Below are positions 49,165-61,400 of a DNA stretch of 64,000 nt, in pieces. This stretch comes from Amyelois transitella. Its lineage: Eukaryota > Arthropoda > Insecta > Lepidoptera > Pyralidae. The notes beneath the pieces were generated by a model, which was given only the letters and a program-made list of their open reading frames with translations, was not told the origin of the DNA and did not search any database. Numbering within the stretch: position 1 is the stretch's first letter; each line of letters begins with the position of its first letter. Both the position numbers and the translations under genes were made by a program. The stretch is from the NCBI RefSeq assembly GCF_032362555.1, contig NC_083522.1, positions 2,644,001 to 2,708,000 on the forward strand, in the 5' to 3' direction.

Positions 49165-49640
49165 CGCAACATGTGTTTGTTCGGTGGATTACCAGCGTAA
49201 CCCCCACCACCGCCCATCAGTCACATCACGTAATGTACTTTAAGCATAGAAAAATTGAACATTGATAATTTCACAAAGAAGTCTTAAGGCCACTGAAGAA
49301 ATGGAATATATTAATTGAAGTGATTGAGTGAATTTTGTAGTGGAAAGCCGAAAAAAGATGAAGCAAAGAATATGCGTTTGTTATAGAGAAGTCTGAAGCT
49401 ACTAAAGAAATGGTATTTATATAGTTGTATCATTGTAAAATCGTTTACCAACTTATGCTATTGATAAATTGAGCATTGAACAAGAAGGTAAAACTTGATT
49501 GCTTTATTCGAAAACTTCATGGTACAATCAACCATTACAATTTAAGTGAAGAATTAAAAAAAGTTAACCATAAAACTGGATGTTGCATAACGCGCTAGTT
49601 AAGTTGACCAACCAATTCCATTCCTGGATGTGGCCTTAAG
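49165..49640 (+). repeat. decayed tandem copies of the MAU2 last-exon end
   Basis: 49165-49260 aligns with 48705-48800: GTTCGGTGGATTACC against GTGCAGTGGACCACC, then CATCAGTCACATCACG against ATGTCAGTCACAACAC, then TTTAAGCATAGA against CGTAGGCATAGA. A third copy near 49575-49640 keeps ACGCGCTAGTTAAGTTGACC. The flanks also repeat: 49078-49145 (TTTGTTCAAAACCTTAATGG) resembles 49500-49570 (TTTATTCGAAAACTTCATGG). Units are roughly 410-470 bp. Confidence 0.7.
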
Positions 49641-50155
49641 TGGATTTTGCCCGTCTGCCCAAAAGAAGCAACCAGGAGAAACATCAAGAGATTGGTTGAT
49701 CTTAACACAGAAGCATCTGTTGTTTTGTTCTTGGTTGTAATGCAATGCATAGAATAGAAACAAGGCTGCAATGTTTTGTTTATCTGCAGAAATATGGGCT
49801 TAACATATTTAGTATTGTTACTTAGTGCAGTGATGTGATTAGTTGATGATAATAGATGATTAAGCCAATCAGTGATGGACAGTGATGATTTGTCCATATA
49901 GTGAACCTACTTCATCGAGACTATAAAAGTTTAGGACTTTCTGGCCTAAAAAGACAAATAAAAAGTGATATTTCGCAGTGACTTAACTTAGTGGGCTCAT
50001 GTCCATGATCTGATTAGTGACTTGTAAATTTGTGTATTTTCACAGTATGGTTGTATATTTGTATAAGTTGCCTTCCATTGGTTGATTTAATTTTAAACAT
50101 AGAATTAACTTTCCATTGAAACTGTTTGGATAATGTACTGAAAGAACATAACCCA

Positions 50156-50309
50156 TAGAATTTGTTATTCCTTCTGGAGTTACCTTATCTTATTATAAGA
50201 TCCCTCTGGTCTTAGTCCTGGTTATATCCTCTTAGAATTTGTTCTTTCTTCTGGAGTTACCTTATCTTATTATAAGATCCCTCTGGTCTTAGTCCTGTTT
50301 ATATCCTCT
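50156..50309 (+). repeat. 77-bp tandem duplication
   Basis: Two near-identical units start at 50156 and 50233, both containing TTCTGGAGTTACCTTATCTT and CCCTCTGGTCTTAGTCCTG. A recent event in the MAU2 3' flank. Confidence 0.9.
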
Positions 50310-53300
50310 TATTGAACATTAAAAGTTTCACAGAGAAATCAATTGTTTTACAGAGAAGTCAAGTCAAAAGAGAGGAGCCCAGAGTGCACCTTTGAACATG
50401 ATGGATTTTATTGATGTAAAAACCTGACTTACTTCAAGTCAGGCATTACAAATAAATAGACAAAATACTAAGGTTTCAATAACCAGAATACAAATGATGA
50501 TTCTGTAAATTTAAATGGTAGGGGTTCGAGCAGTGGGCCGCTATAATTAAGTACTCTGTTAAGTATTTTTTGAGATGATTATAATTTTATAAAAATTTAA
50601 AGTGTTTGCGAGATTTTAGTTCGTGGCGTACGACTAGTATAGCTAGGTGTGTAATGGCCTTGAATCATACGACTGGCAACACTGACAATCAGTCGCTAGT
50701 CGGCCGCACGCTGCACCGGTTTTGGTAGGCATAATTCTTGTCCGAGTTGGTATGACCTAGCAGGTATGAAATCAGCGGCACGCTGCACGAACCCACTTAT
50801 TTACACCTTCCTCTATAGCTTCAAAATTAAAGTTTTTACATTAGGTACTACCAATTCCTATGCATTGAAAGCTTTGTCCTATATGTAGAAAAATATGATT
50901 AGTGTTCCAAAAATCATATTTTTCTAAAATTGTATGTAGTAATAGTAACATATTCCAATGCCTCAGACAGATAATGTAATGTTCCCAACATAAAAAAAAT
51001 ATGTTGTACTGTAATGTTTCCATTGTTGACATATTATTTTGGTATGTTGCCTCATATAAAATATTGTTGTCATCATATAACATTATTTTCCACTTTGATT
51101 TAAAATGGATAACAATTAGTTGCATTGTTTCAATTCACATCTTTGGAAAACACAATATTTTGGAAAATTAAAATATAAAAATTAATTTCATCAGAATGTT
51201 TATATTACACCACATTCCAAATGATTTATTGTTTTTGGTTTTAAACGACTTTGTATGAAGAAGACAATTTAATATTAAATTCAGTTGATCTTTTTATCAT
51301 AGCTTTTTATGGTAAGTTTTAATATATTATTAAATTTCAAAAATCAAGAAGTTGTAATATCTAACATTTATAATATATACTTAATAGTTGTTGTATGTAT
51401 AATACTTTTATGTGATGGCAACAAGGCAAATATTTTTATTTCAATAAAACCAGTTAATGTTATGACAATAATTTCATATCAAACTTGTCTGTGCATGTAA
51501 TTTGTCTGTGTTAATGTCTAAATTTAGTAATTGTTCACAGCCCACCCTTGAATGTTACACATTATTTGTAAATCAAACTTTGTGATTTGTATGCATGTGT
51601 CTGCGAGTCAATTTCTAGGGATATTTAAATCGTTCCTACCCATTTGTGTTAATAATGACTTAACTCCCCAGATATTTGGAGATGTTTTCGCGTTTGACTG
51701 CATGTTTGAAGCCAACCTTGTGCAAATTTTGGTGTTATTTTTATCGATAAATTTTCACCTTCTACACCAGAATAACTGCTATAGAAAGTGATGAATCAGC
51801 CATTTAACTAAGTGTATTTCATACGAGTAATCTGCTATTTTCAACTCTCATAATGCATGCAAATTTTTTCGTCAAGTTTCTTTGACGAAAAATTTTAGGA
51901 AATGTAACTTCATTGTCATTTTCAAGGGGTCTTATTTCCATATCTGATCTCATTTTGTTTTTCTATTGACATTCTTTGTGAATTTATTTTACACTCTCGT
52001 AAATTTCGTATCATATTCTTCTCTTATATGTTTCATGTCAATGGATGGTCAATGAAATTAATTCTTTCCACATTTTTGTTATTATCTTAAGACATAGTAC
52101 AATTGATGATTGAATATGGTAAAATTAGTTTATCTAACTTATTCAGTAGCGTACTTTTAATTGAGAATTATTTATGGTTATCTTAATTTTCGGTCTAGTA
52201 TTAATAGGTAGTATCGAAACAGTATCAGTCATTTAACTTACAACAAAATTGTGAATTTGTACTCACTGCTGAAAAAAGATCTAAGACTTCCAGTACGAGT
52301 ATAAATGGAGCTGGCTGCGTTTCAATGTTCAATAGTGTGCCGCGGCCATCCATATGACAGTCTTACAGTCTTTTTGAATGTACATAAGACAAATGAATTG
52401 TTTACCAGAGCCAACATTTTGTACGATCCGCATAGCTGATAAAATCCGTGTAAATCGATCTGGGATTTATGGTCACACTTTATATAATGAAAATGTAAAT
52501 AATATAGGAGCAACGGGCAAATATCTTGAATTCATCTTTGTAATCTGCGAGTTGTACATCCTGTGGCTGGCCGGACGCAATTTCGACGTATCAAAAAATT
52601 TTACTTTTCTATATACAAATGCCTTAATTACTATACGCACTGCTTACGAGTCATTCATATTTGGACGAAGTATGCAAGTACCAATTTGCGGAGGGTATAT
52701 GTCTGAGTCTGACAGCGGGTGTTCTGTCCGTTTTAGTACTATAAGAGTCTATTCTCAAACGTGGTCAATATTCAAGTTCGAAGAAATTTAAAATTAATTT
52801 ATTCCTCAATAAAAATAATTTCGACGACAAATGAGAAAAATAAATTCTCAGTTCTCAGTCAATTGAACCGACAAGTCGAACTGTGAATGATGAAGCTGAT
52901 ACAGGATAGCGATACGGCCTTTAGTTTTTCTTCAAAATTGCGTCCGGCCTAAGGCAATATCAAACAATCTACTATGAATTTAGAATGACTGATGAATATT
53001 GTAGATAATGTGTCAAATAACGAACTTTAGAAAGAACAAAACTTCTCATATTTATTATTATTATTTTTTTTTGTTATATCAAGCTTGAGCGAATGTTGAG
53101 GGTCTACTGATTAATTTTAATTAGTATTTGAATGATGTTGATTCTCAGTACTGCCGGGTTTCATAGAATGTGTTTCAATATGTTCAAATATAAAGGCTCA
53201 ATCATACTGTTTTTATACAAAAGCATATAATATGATTACTGCTTTGGTTTTTTTTATTCAAACACATTCATTGAAAAAATTATAAAATTCGAGTGACAAT

Positions 53301-53979
53301 GTGGCCGAGTAATTTGGCAGTTTTATATATTATATATTTTTTTCCTTTCTAACAGTGATGTGGCCTTAACAATAGGGGTACATTTGCTGTTGTTAATATG
53401 TAAATAAAAGTTGAATTATTGTAAATAATAAAATTATAAAATATATGTTTTTGCTAATACAGTCTTTTTATTGAACACCTACTAGAAGTAGTAACGGATT
53501 TCAGTGTTTACAATATTAACTATTTCTGAAGAAATCACTCGAAGCAAATAGTACTTAAGTTTCTTTATCATTTCTCCAAAGATAATTGGTACTCTTATAA
53601 AAAATATTTCGTGCACGAGTAACATTTTCTTTCTCAAGTTGCTTATGCCTGGATTCTCCATGTTTCTCTAAATGTTATTCGCCTTTTTTTAGAATGCGCA
53701 TCAATTACGGGCTTTCATTACACATAAGAAAAATCTGCAGAAATTGGAGTAATGATTATTTTTCTATCATTATGATTTATCAATGACAATAAATACTACA
53801 CATAGAATTTTGACTTTGACACAATATAAGTACCTATTTCATTTGAGGTAGATAAAATAATAGGAGATAATAGGAGCATTCTTCATTTAAATATGTAGCA
53901 ACAGTCTTTCAATTTCTTAAATCAAAGCCTTGCTTTCCGTATGTAGTCGAAATGCGTTTATTTATAAAAAAAAGAAAAT

Positions 53980-54020
53980 CGGCGAATTGTGAACCAAAAG
54001 GGGTTCGCAATTCGTCCTAA
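53980..54020. repeat. imperfect hairpin downstream of the SPMIP1-like gene
   Basis: GGCGAATTGTGAACC and GGGGTTCGCAATTCGTCC form a stem of about 15 bp with one mismatch and a short A-rich loop. On the minus strand it lies shortly after the stop codon. Confidence 0.55.
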
Positions 54021-54059
54021 TTTTTTCTTTTTCAAATTAGTCAAAGACTAAATGCGCTT

Positions 54060-55179
54060 TTATGAAAAGTTGCAAGAATATTCGCTGCATATGGAGACTT
54101 CGCCACCGGCGGGCTGGGCGTAATGCCTGGGGTCGGGGGCTAGGTTGTTCTTCCTGTAGAAGGTGTCCCTCAGGATGGCGCAGCGGCCGCGGTTGACGTC
54201 ACGGGCACGCAGGCGTGACTGCTTCTGCTGCCAACCGTAGTCCCAACTCGTAGCCAATCGAAAATAAAACCTGGTAAGGTGGCTGCATTTTAGAATCAAA
54301 TCCGTTTTTAGAATTTCAATTCACAATATTAAACAATAGCTTTGAGTACACCCACTGTAAAACATTTTACACAGTTTGTTTGATTTTAAACCTAATCACT
54401 TCGATTTAAGGTTAAATTTTTGGTTAAGACTTGAGATGGAGAAATCTAAGGAGAGTGATATAAGGTGTTTCAATGTACTGATTCATTGATTTTTTTGCGT
54501 GCTTACTTGTCTTCAGGCGCTTTCTTATACCTAGCCTTGAGATATTGTTCGGCCGCGCCTTTCTCCGTGCAGCCGTACAGCAAGTCTAGAACTTCAGGCT
54601 CTATCGGGGTCATCAGGCTGTCGTCATCACCTCGCGATTCGATTTCATGTGGCGGGACTACCACTGGGACTGCAACTGGCTCGTCTAATATCTGTTATAT
54701 TTCATTTTATGACTGCTTTGACTAATTAGGTACTACAGAGCTTTTGACGAAAATTGAGTAACCAGATAATATAATAAGTATCACGTCAACTTTTTGTGAG
54801 GGCGATGGGGGTATCTAGTTGTAGGTAACCACAGATGATTATATCTTCACACTAGTTATTGTCCTTGCTGCCTAGCATCACTATCAGACTGCTGAACAAA
54901 CTAAATAGTGACAAGATCTTGGTCTTTTTGTTGAACAACGCGGGCATGCTACCAGCGCTTTGACCCTGAAGTATTCAATCGGTTTAATTCTAGCTATTTT
55001 TTTAATACCAAAAACATACATACGGCCAACATCTTCTGAGTAAGAGCGATAGACACGTCGACATCGCGAACTTGTCGCTCCTTGTTGGCCAATAGCGCCG
55101 GCATCAGGTTCTCCTGGTACCAGCGTCTGATGCGGCGTTTGGAACGGTTCTCGGCGTCCGCATAAAACACGTGCGACAT
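54060..55179 (-). CDS. SPMIP1/ATP6V1FNB-like protein (putative sperm microtubule inner protein)
   Basis: Three exons: 55179-55024, 54691-54507, 54270-54060; 552 nt, 183 residues, in frame. Starts MSHVFYADAENRSKRRIRRW with a basic N-terminus; no signal peptide or membrane segment. The C-terminal half has LLYGCTEKGAAEQYLKARY, KFYFRLATSWDYGWQ and ILRDTFYRKNNL, followed by a cysteine-containing tail. From memory these resemble vertebrate ATP6V1FNB/SPMIP1 (LLYEG..., a TSFTYGWQ motif, a SFFRKNG motif), a protein inside sperm axonemal doublets. That link rests on short motifs and needs a profile search. A minus-strand AATAAA lies near 53960. Downstream neighbour MAU2 converges on it; upstream is WDR91 on the same strand. 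Confidence 0.7.
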
Positions 55180-55674
55180 GTTGGTTTGTTATTTGGTTTA
55201 ATTTAAACAGGAAATTTTGAGCTGATGAAAATGTTAAATGTTGTTGTGTCAGTTGTAATTTGGTTGATAAATAATTGACATTAATTTCAATCTTACGAAA
55301 ATACGTACAGATTATACTAGATTTGGATTAAATTCTCCTTGAACTACTCGCAATAAACTATTTTTTATGACCGCCAACTTCTCTCAGGTAAAAGTAGTAT
55401 GTTGATAAAATTGAGTAAATAAAGTGTGAAGAATGTGTATTATTAAAACAAAAATAATTCTTCGATAAATTTATTTAAAATCAACATTTATACTTAATAA
55501 CACTCTCAACTTATCTAAATCACTCAAACACGGATCAGGAATGTTACATATTTACAATTAAAACTAATAAGATCGATTTTGGTTCTGATTTTTGCCGCTT
55601 ATTCACCTAACAGGCCGAGTTACCACAGTTAATTAAAGAAGTCTGTATTGGCGTGTTCTTTGTATTGTTTTATT

Positions 55675-55808
55675 ACATACACAATGACGCCTTTTCCGGG
55701 AATGTGAGAAGGAAAAACATATTTCCATTTCAATCTTCCAATCCTGCATACTTTTCATCAACTTATATCAATTTTATCATGCAAGCATGTGGTTTCAGTC
55801 GATTGTAA
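55675..55808 (+). repeat. dispersed repeat B at the 3' end of the WDR91 frame
   Basis: ATGACGCCTTTTCCGGGAAT, TTCCAATCCTGCATACTTTT, TTTTATCATGCAAGC and GTGGTTTCAGTCG match the family, including the extra GT(C/T)AGTTTCAG end seen at 28490. It abuts the WDR91 stop at 55809. The remainder of 55180-55674 is AT-rich promoter/intergenic sequence with nothing recognised. Confidence 0.6.
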
Positions 55809-57792
55809 TCAGTTTTGGCTCTGAGATCTACCAGACTTCCTTCCCATAACTGGACTGCCACCCATTTGTCGTAACAAGCCGCGGAGGCCTTTCGCTTCTC
55901 TGATTCCACTATCGAGTTGCTCTGAGGGTATAGCGCAAAAGTCGTCAACTAGGGGTAGTGGGCCGCTAAGTCTTTCTGAGTATTGCGATAAGCGGGACTG
56001 GTGCCCGATAGGAGATGTCTTCTCTGTAGATTGTTGTGCAAACTGGAAATTGAAAATATATCTGAGTTAACTACTTTCATTTACATATCACGTTTAAATT
56101 AGGCTGAAAAAATAGTTATTTCGTAAGAAGAAAGGGGTTTATTCCACTTTATCTACGCAGGTGATATCATCTGGGTGATCAAAATCAACGAGATAGGACC
56201 ACTCCATCATACATAGCTAGCTAATCATTGTTGCTGGACCAGATGAATAAATTTCACCTAGTCCAGCTACCGCAGCACGGCAGCTACAAGAACACTTAAA
56301 CACTATAGCTGTCCGGTTTCACGCCATAATAAAAAGCCAAACAGATAGTTTAACGCGCGATATCAACGGCGAAGCGCGTGCCATGTTTACAGGGGAAGCA
56401 ACAATGCTAGGTAAAAATTCTGTTGTCAATCACATCTGACTTTTCCTGTCCAGGATTTTATATTAGTCGCCATAAATATGGATCAACGCCTGGAGTGTGT
56501 TGATGAGATGTATAACTGTATTAAACTAATTTGACCTTGCTGGCTAATTCAATCTGCAACTTTTGACCAATGTCATGAGATTTCTAGCTTATCAGAGCCA
56601 GTAGACTTATGCACAGGAACAGGCTCCCCTGAAGGTATCCTCCTAAACTATGAGTACAACCCTTGCTTTGCTTCAAGGTGGCTACTTTAACCTGCAGCCT
56701 CTCGACCAAAGCTGCATCACTTTTGTAACTTGTGTCTCTGTTGTGGAGAGACTCCGATAGATTTCAGGGCACTTGAGGTATTGGTTTTAAATCATGAGAA
56801 AATTATAACTACAGACCTTGCCCCTCAAGGTGGCTACTTCATCCTGCAGTCTCTTGACCAAAGCCGCATCACTCTCGTAGCTTGTGAGGGTCGGTTGAGG
56901 CATACACTGGAACACGGTTGCTAACAGATTGTGGAGGGACACCCACACAGTGTCTTGCCACGCTCGTGTGAAGTATAAGCTGAACGACTGGTTCTCTTCT
57001 GGCTTTTGAATGTAGGGCAGCACTGGAATAAATAGTCAGTTTTCAATTATAATCCTACCAAACTTGTGAATTCTCATGTAAAAAGTATAACAAATATTAT
57101 TTTGCTTGTGTGTCAGTTTTTGTTCAGGTGACAAAATTAAGTGAAATAATTATTTAATATAATATAATATTGAATTTTTCATAATTAAATAAGTATTTTT
57201 AAAGAGAATAAATATATATAAGAACTTACTAAACCATTCCCTCCATTCACTCTGCCCCTGTAATTCTGGCAACATCTTGGAGAAGAACTCTGCAATTTTT
57301 TCATTACGTGCTCCACTCCCACTTTGAGAAGCAGTCACTAAGTACAACTTGTAAAGACTGTATTCTAGTTTGCGGACAGCTGAAATTTTTATAACACTAT
57401 TTATTGTCACTTATTGTAACTATTGGTGTAATAGCGAAAAAAACGTTCGATACAGATTTGAAAAAGCAAATTTAATGAATTGATAACACAACAAACAAAC
57501 ATATGTTCAGGGACCCATACAACGGATAGGAGAAGTTTATAAGCTTACCAGGTTGCATATGAATCTCTAACTTAGAGAAAACTAGTCCGTCGAGATGAGA
57601 CCAATATTCTTTTAAACCATTTAGGTCTGATACATTTATACAATGCGATATTTGTTCAATAATTTTGTCTACCCTAAAACCTTTATCTTTATCAGCTTTC
57701 AAATCACTATCAAAAGCTTTAACTGAAGCTGTGAATCCTCTAAACAATAAATATTCACGAACTAATTCATCGACAAATTGTATATGAGCCAT
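55809..57792 (-). CDS. WDR91, N-terminal half only (no WD40 domain in window)
   Basis: WDR91 with WDR81 lowers endosomal PI3P and binds Rab7 during early-to-late endosome conversion. Four exons: 57792-57549, 57379-57230, 57022-56817, 56042-55809; 834 nt, 277 residues. The N-terminus (FVDELVREYLLFRGFTASVK, LKADKDKGFRVDKIIEQI) is the conserved LisH-like region. AVRKLEYSLYKLYLVTA, FFSKMLPELQGQSEWREWF and a short coiled coil (LVKRLQDEVATLRGK) follow. The reading frame then ends after KSGRSQSQN at a TGA adjoining a repeat B copy. Vertebrate WDR91 is about 750 residues with a C-terminal WD40 propeller, and no WD40 exon is visible between here and MAU2. Either the gene is truncated or rearranged, or a donor inside the last exon joins distant exons outside the window. 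Confidence 0.85.
56505..56740 (-). repeat. decayed tandem copies of a WDR91 exon end
   Basis: On the plus strand 56650-56740 (CTTCAAGGTGGCTACTTTAA, CCTGCAGCCTCTCGACCAAA, GCTGCATCAC) repeats 56818-56890 of the exon 56817-57022. A weaker third copy at about 56505-56605 keeps GACCTTGCTGGCTAATTC, CTGCAACTTTTGACCAA and TTCTAGCTTATCAGAG. Both lie on the donor side, as in Rme-8. Confidence 0.75.
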
Positions 57793-58444
57793 AGTTTGGA
57801 ATTATTAAAAAAATTGAGATCAAAATATAATAATAATTGATTTTGCAAATAAAGTCTGAAACAAAAGTTCATTGACTTGTCACCATGGGCTGTCAATGTC
57901 AATCATTAAATTTTTTTGCTTACCGATTGTTTATGATACAAACAGATACAGCCACATATGTGTCAAATCGACTTGTCCTTTTTCTCAAAATCGCCTCAGC
58001 ATAGCAAGCAAATGAAATGATCTTGTATTACAACGACATATTGTTAATTAACTACAATAAATTGGTTAAAAATACATTGACATAAAATATTATCAAAATT
58101 ATTTTGGTCCACCCAAACTCGTAAAGCAAACTGCAAACCCAACCCACATTACATTAGCCAACATTTCGAAACCAATTTTCAAAACACAAAAAATCAAAAT
58201 GTCAATCGCCTTCCTTCAATCAGCTGTCGATTTTTTATTGAAAATATAATGTATTTTTTTTGTGTTGTTATTTACAAATACAATGTGCGTTGTTAAATGA
58301 AAGTGTGGTGTTCATTATTCGGTTAAAATTTCTGTCATCGTGGTGTTAGCATTGGGCAGCGGTTTGTGCGTCGGGCGATGGTGGGTTCGGAGTGGAAGTG
58401 AGAGCACGGGAGGGTCTGGAGCTGGGGCGCAGGCATGCAGCGGT
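57793..58444. promoter_or_regulatory. divergent promoter region, WDR91 / Ric
   Basis: About 650 bp between the two ATG codons. AT-rich on the WDR91 side, GC-rich over the last ~110 bp before Ric. The Ric leader contains an upstream ATG at 58378 opening a 7-codon frame that stops before the Ric start, which could dampen translation. Confidence 0.5.
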
Positions 58445-61400
58445 ATGGCTGGCGAGGCTGCGGGCACGTCGCGCGGCCTCCGAGTCTACAAGATCGTGGT
58501 GCTCGGCGACGGCGGGGTGGGCAAGTCGGCGGTCACTCTGCAGTTTGTGAGCCACAGCTTCTTGGACTACCATGACCCTACTATAGGTACCGACCGATTT
58601 TTAACCTTTGTCTCTGATAATCTCCCTTCAATCACTAAATTTTATCTTCTTACATGACCCTTGAAGCAGCCATCAATCAACTTTTACTATACCTGTTGAG
58701 GAGTATTCCTTTACAGTTGCCTTGTTATTAGAAAATTTAAAAGTAACATCATAGTTTTTTAGTTGCTTTACATATTTCTTATCATGTTAATAAATTTTAA
58801 TTGGGTTATGAACTTTCTTAGGAATGAAAGAAAAATTTATAACATTTACTCTTAAATTTCCAGAAGATTCATACCAACAACAAGCAGTAATAGATGGAGA
58901 GCCTGCCCTTTTAGATATTTTGGATACTGCTGGCCAGGTAAAATAATTAAAAATATATGTAATGAGTAAATATATATTACAAATTGTTAAATTAGCCTAG
59001 GTACCCAAATTCTAATCAAACAATTTGTTAATGTTTATTGGGGTTGTAATTATCCAGTTTATTTTATCCTTATCATATCTTATTTTATCCTTATCCCTAC
59101 ATATTCCTAACTAGGTACCAACTTCAAAGTTGAGATCTTGAGAGAGTTGACAGCAACCAAAGCATATAATTGATTTAAATATCTGTGTGAATTGGTCAGT
59201 CCTGTTGTCTCTAAGGAACATTATATGTAGTTTGTTATTCTTATCTTTGTACCTATATTGTTATTTTAAATGCAAATATCTGTGTGTTTGCCTGTTATGT
59301 TTTCACAGCTTAACTGTTGGAATAATTTATTACATTTTTTTAAATTATTGGTAATTTCCACAGGAGTAAGGAAAAAGCAATTTCTTATAAGACAAAATGA
59401 TACAAACTCTAATATGTCCACCAGGTGGAATTCACAGCAATGAGGGAACAATACATGCGGTGCGGCGAAGGTTTCGTTTTGTGTTACTCGGTGACGGACC
59501 GGCGCTCGTTCCGCGCCGCGTCGGAGTACCGCCGACTTCTAGCGCAGGCCCGGCCTTCGGAGAGACTGCCTTTGGTGTTGGTGGGGAACAAGCTGGATCT
59601 CGCACCTAGGTGTAGACAAGTGAGTGTTCTTAACAATATGTCATAATATTTGGGGTGCTTCCTGTTATGCAAAGTGCTTCCTGCTATGAGAAGGGCTTAA
59701 ATGTGTTTAGTTCTGACTGCGTTATAAAGCAGACTTGGAGTTTGTCTTAAATCCAAGAGTAAGTGAGTTAGGTAAATGCATAAAGTGACTGTTACTTGAC
59801 ATCGGAAGAATTTTGTTGACTGTGCATACAAAAGTTCGTTCACATATCTAGGCCGAGCAAAGATTGTTAAAAAGACTAGTAATGCAGGGCCATGTGGATT
59901 GGAAAAGATGTAGAGGGCGATTACCTACCCGATGGACCAACCTTCATTCACGTAGGTTTGCATCACGGAATGCTTTCGGAATGTAGAAAATCTGTATTAA
60001 TGAAAAGATGTAGCTAGTAAAAAACTTGTTAGTACTCCCAACTTTGTACGCCATCGAAGCGACTACGACCACAAACACTCTATAAAGAGTATGCGACTAG
60101 AGAGAGTAAATGTCCCACTATTTTTCATTAGTAGGTAATAATATTGAATCAATGATATCTCTCTGCAGGTGACCACAGAAGAAGGTAAAGCGTTGGCGAC
60201 GCAGTTGGGTTGCCCTTTCTTCGAGACTTCGGCCGCCTTGAGGCATTTTGTCGACGATGCATTCCACGCCCTCGTGCGGGAGATACGCCGGTTGGAACGA
60301 CAGAGACAGGTATATAGCTCCTAACTTTGATACCTACAGTCAAGATTAGCGAAATATTATTGAATCATGGGCCTGATAATAAGTACCGGCCATGGTAATA
60401 AGTACCCAAAAAAAGTCTCGAGCTTACTTTGGGGTAAGGTCAATGAGAAAGCTCAAAGAGATTAACTTAGAGATTTTTTCAAAACCCTTAATATTTTAAC
60501 ATTGCCCTCACAATACATTTTCGATAACATTATGCATGTTAGGAAAAACTTAGACGCTTTCAAAAAAGTAGGTGAATGTACTAGTAGATCACTGCGGAAC
60601 AATTACAAGTTGTCGATCCCAGCGCATCGGCTGGCTAAGGTAGGGAAATCATATGATTAATTGTATAAGATTTTATAATAAATTACCAAAAAGTGTTCTT
60701 GAAATGAATGATAGAAAATTCAAAAAGTACATTAAAGATGAGCTTTGTAGGAAAGCCTATTACAGCACGGATGATTATATTAATGATAAACATGTGTGGC
60801 CCGAGCTGGACATAATGGCCTCTTAAATGCTTGTGTATTTTTGACATGATCTTGACATAATTTGTACAGTATGTACATATTTTATTTTATATTTATTTTA
60901 TTTGACGAAATATTCGTATTGACATAATCAGTTCTACATTCATACATGTTTTTTAATGTAGACAATGTTATATTAATGATAAACATGTGTGGCCCGAGCT
61001 TGACATAATGGCCTCTTAAATGCTTGTGCATTTTTGACATGGTGTTGACATAATTTGTACAGTGTGTACATATTTTATTTTATCTTTATTTATTTGACGA
61101 AATATCGAATTCGTATTGAAATAACTAGTTCTACATTCATTCATGTTTTTTAATGTAGACAATGTGTATTCGTCCATGATTTAGATTTAAGAGATCTATA
61201 TTTGTACATTGACGTCCGATGAAAATGCTGCAGTGTAGTTTGTTCCGCCGCTTCTTCTACACATGCGCTTTGGAAGCGGTAGTAGTTACAATTAGATTTA
61301 AGTGATGTGACGTCAATAAGTGATACCTTGTATCCAATTTTGAAAATATATCTATTCTATTCTAAGCTCAATCTGTGTAATTTGTCCTTAATTTAATTTC

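Larger units (their letters stand above)
48777..53460 (+). other. long AT-rich MAU2 3' flank, possible 3' UTR
   Basis: No other gene is recognised here. AATAAA signals at 53403 and 53427 are the first well-placed pair before the convergent gene at 54060, so a 3' UTR of up to ~4.7 kb is possible, though earlier poly-A sites could be used. Contents: decayed copies of the MAU2 coding end (49165-49260, 49575-49640), a 77-bp tandem duplication (50156-50309), hairpins at 50423-50443, 50886-50926 and 51861-51896, a GC-richer patch at 50610-50800, and an unremarkable 137-codon open frame at 52378-52791 that resembles nothing I know. Confidence 0.5.

Noticed and set aside
52378-52791. 137-codon plus-strand open frame in the MAU2 3' flank
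   Set aside because: No recognisable domain, no supporting promoter or splice evidence; could be chance in AT-rich sequence, so only mentioned under the flank.
59484-59672. Minus-strand open frames over Ric exons
   Set aside because: Antisense shadows of conserved GTPase coding sequence.
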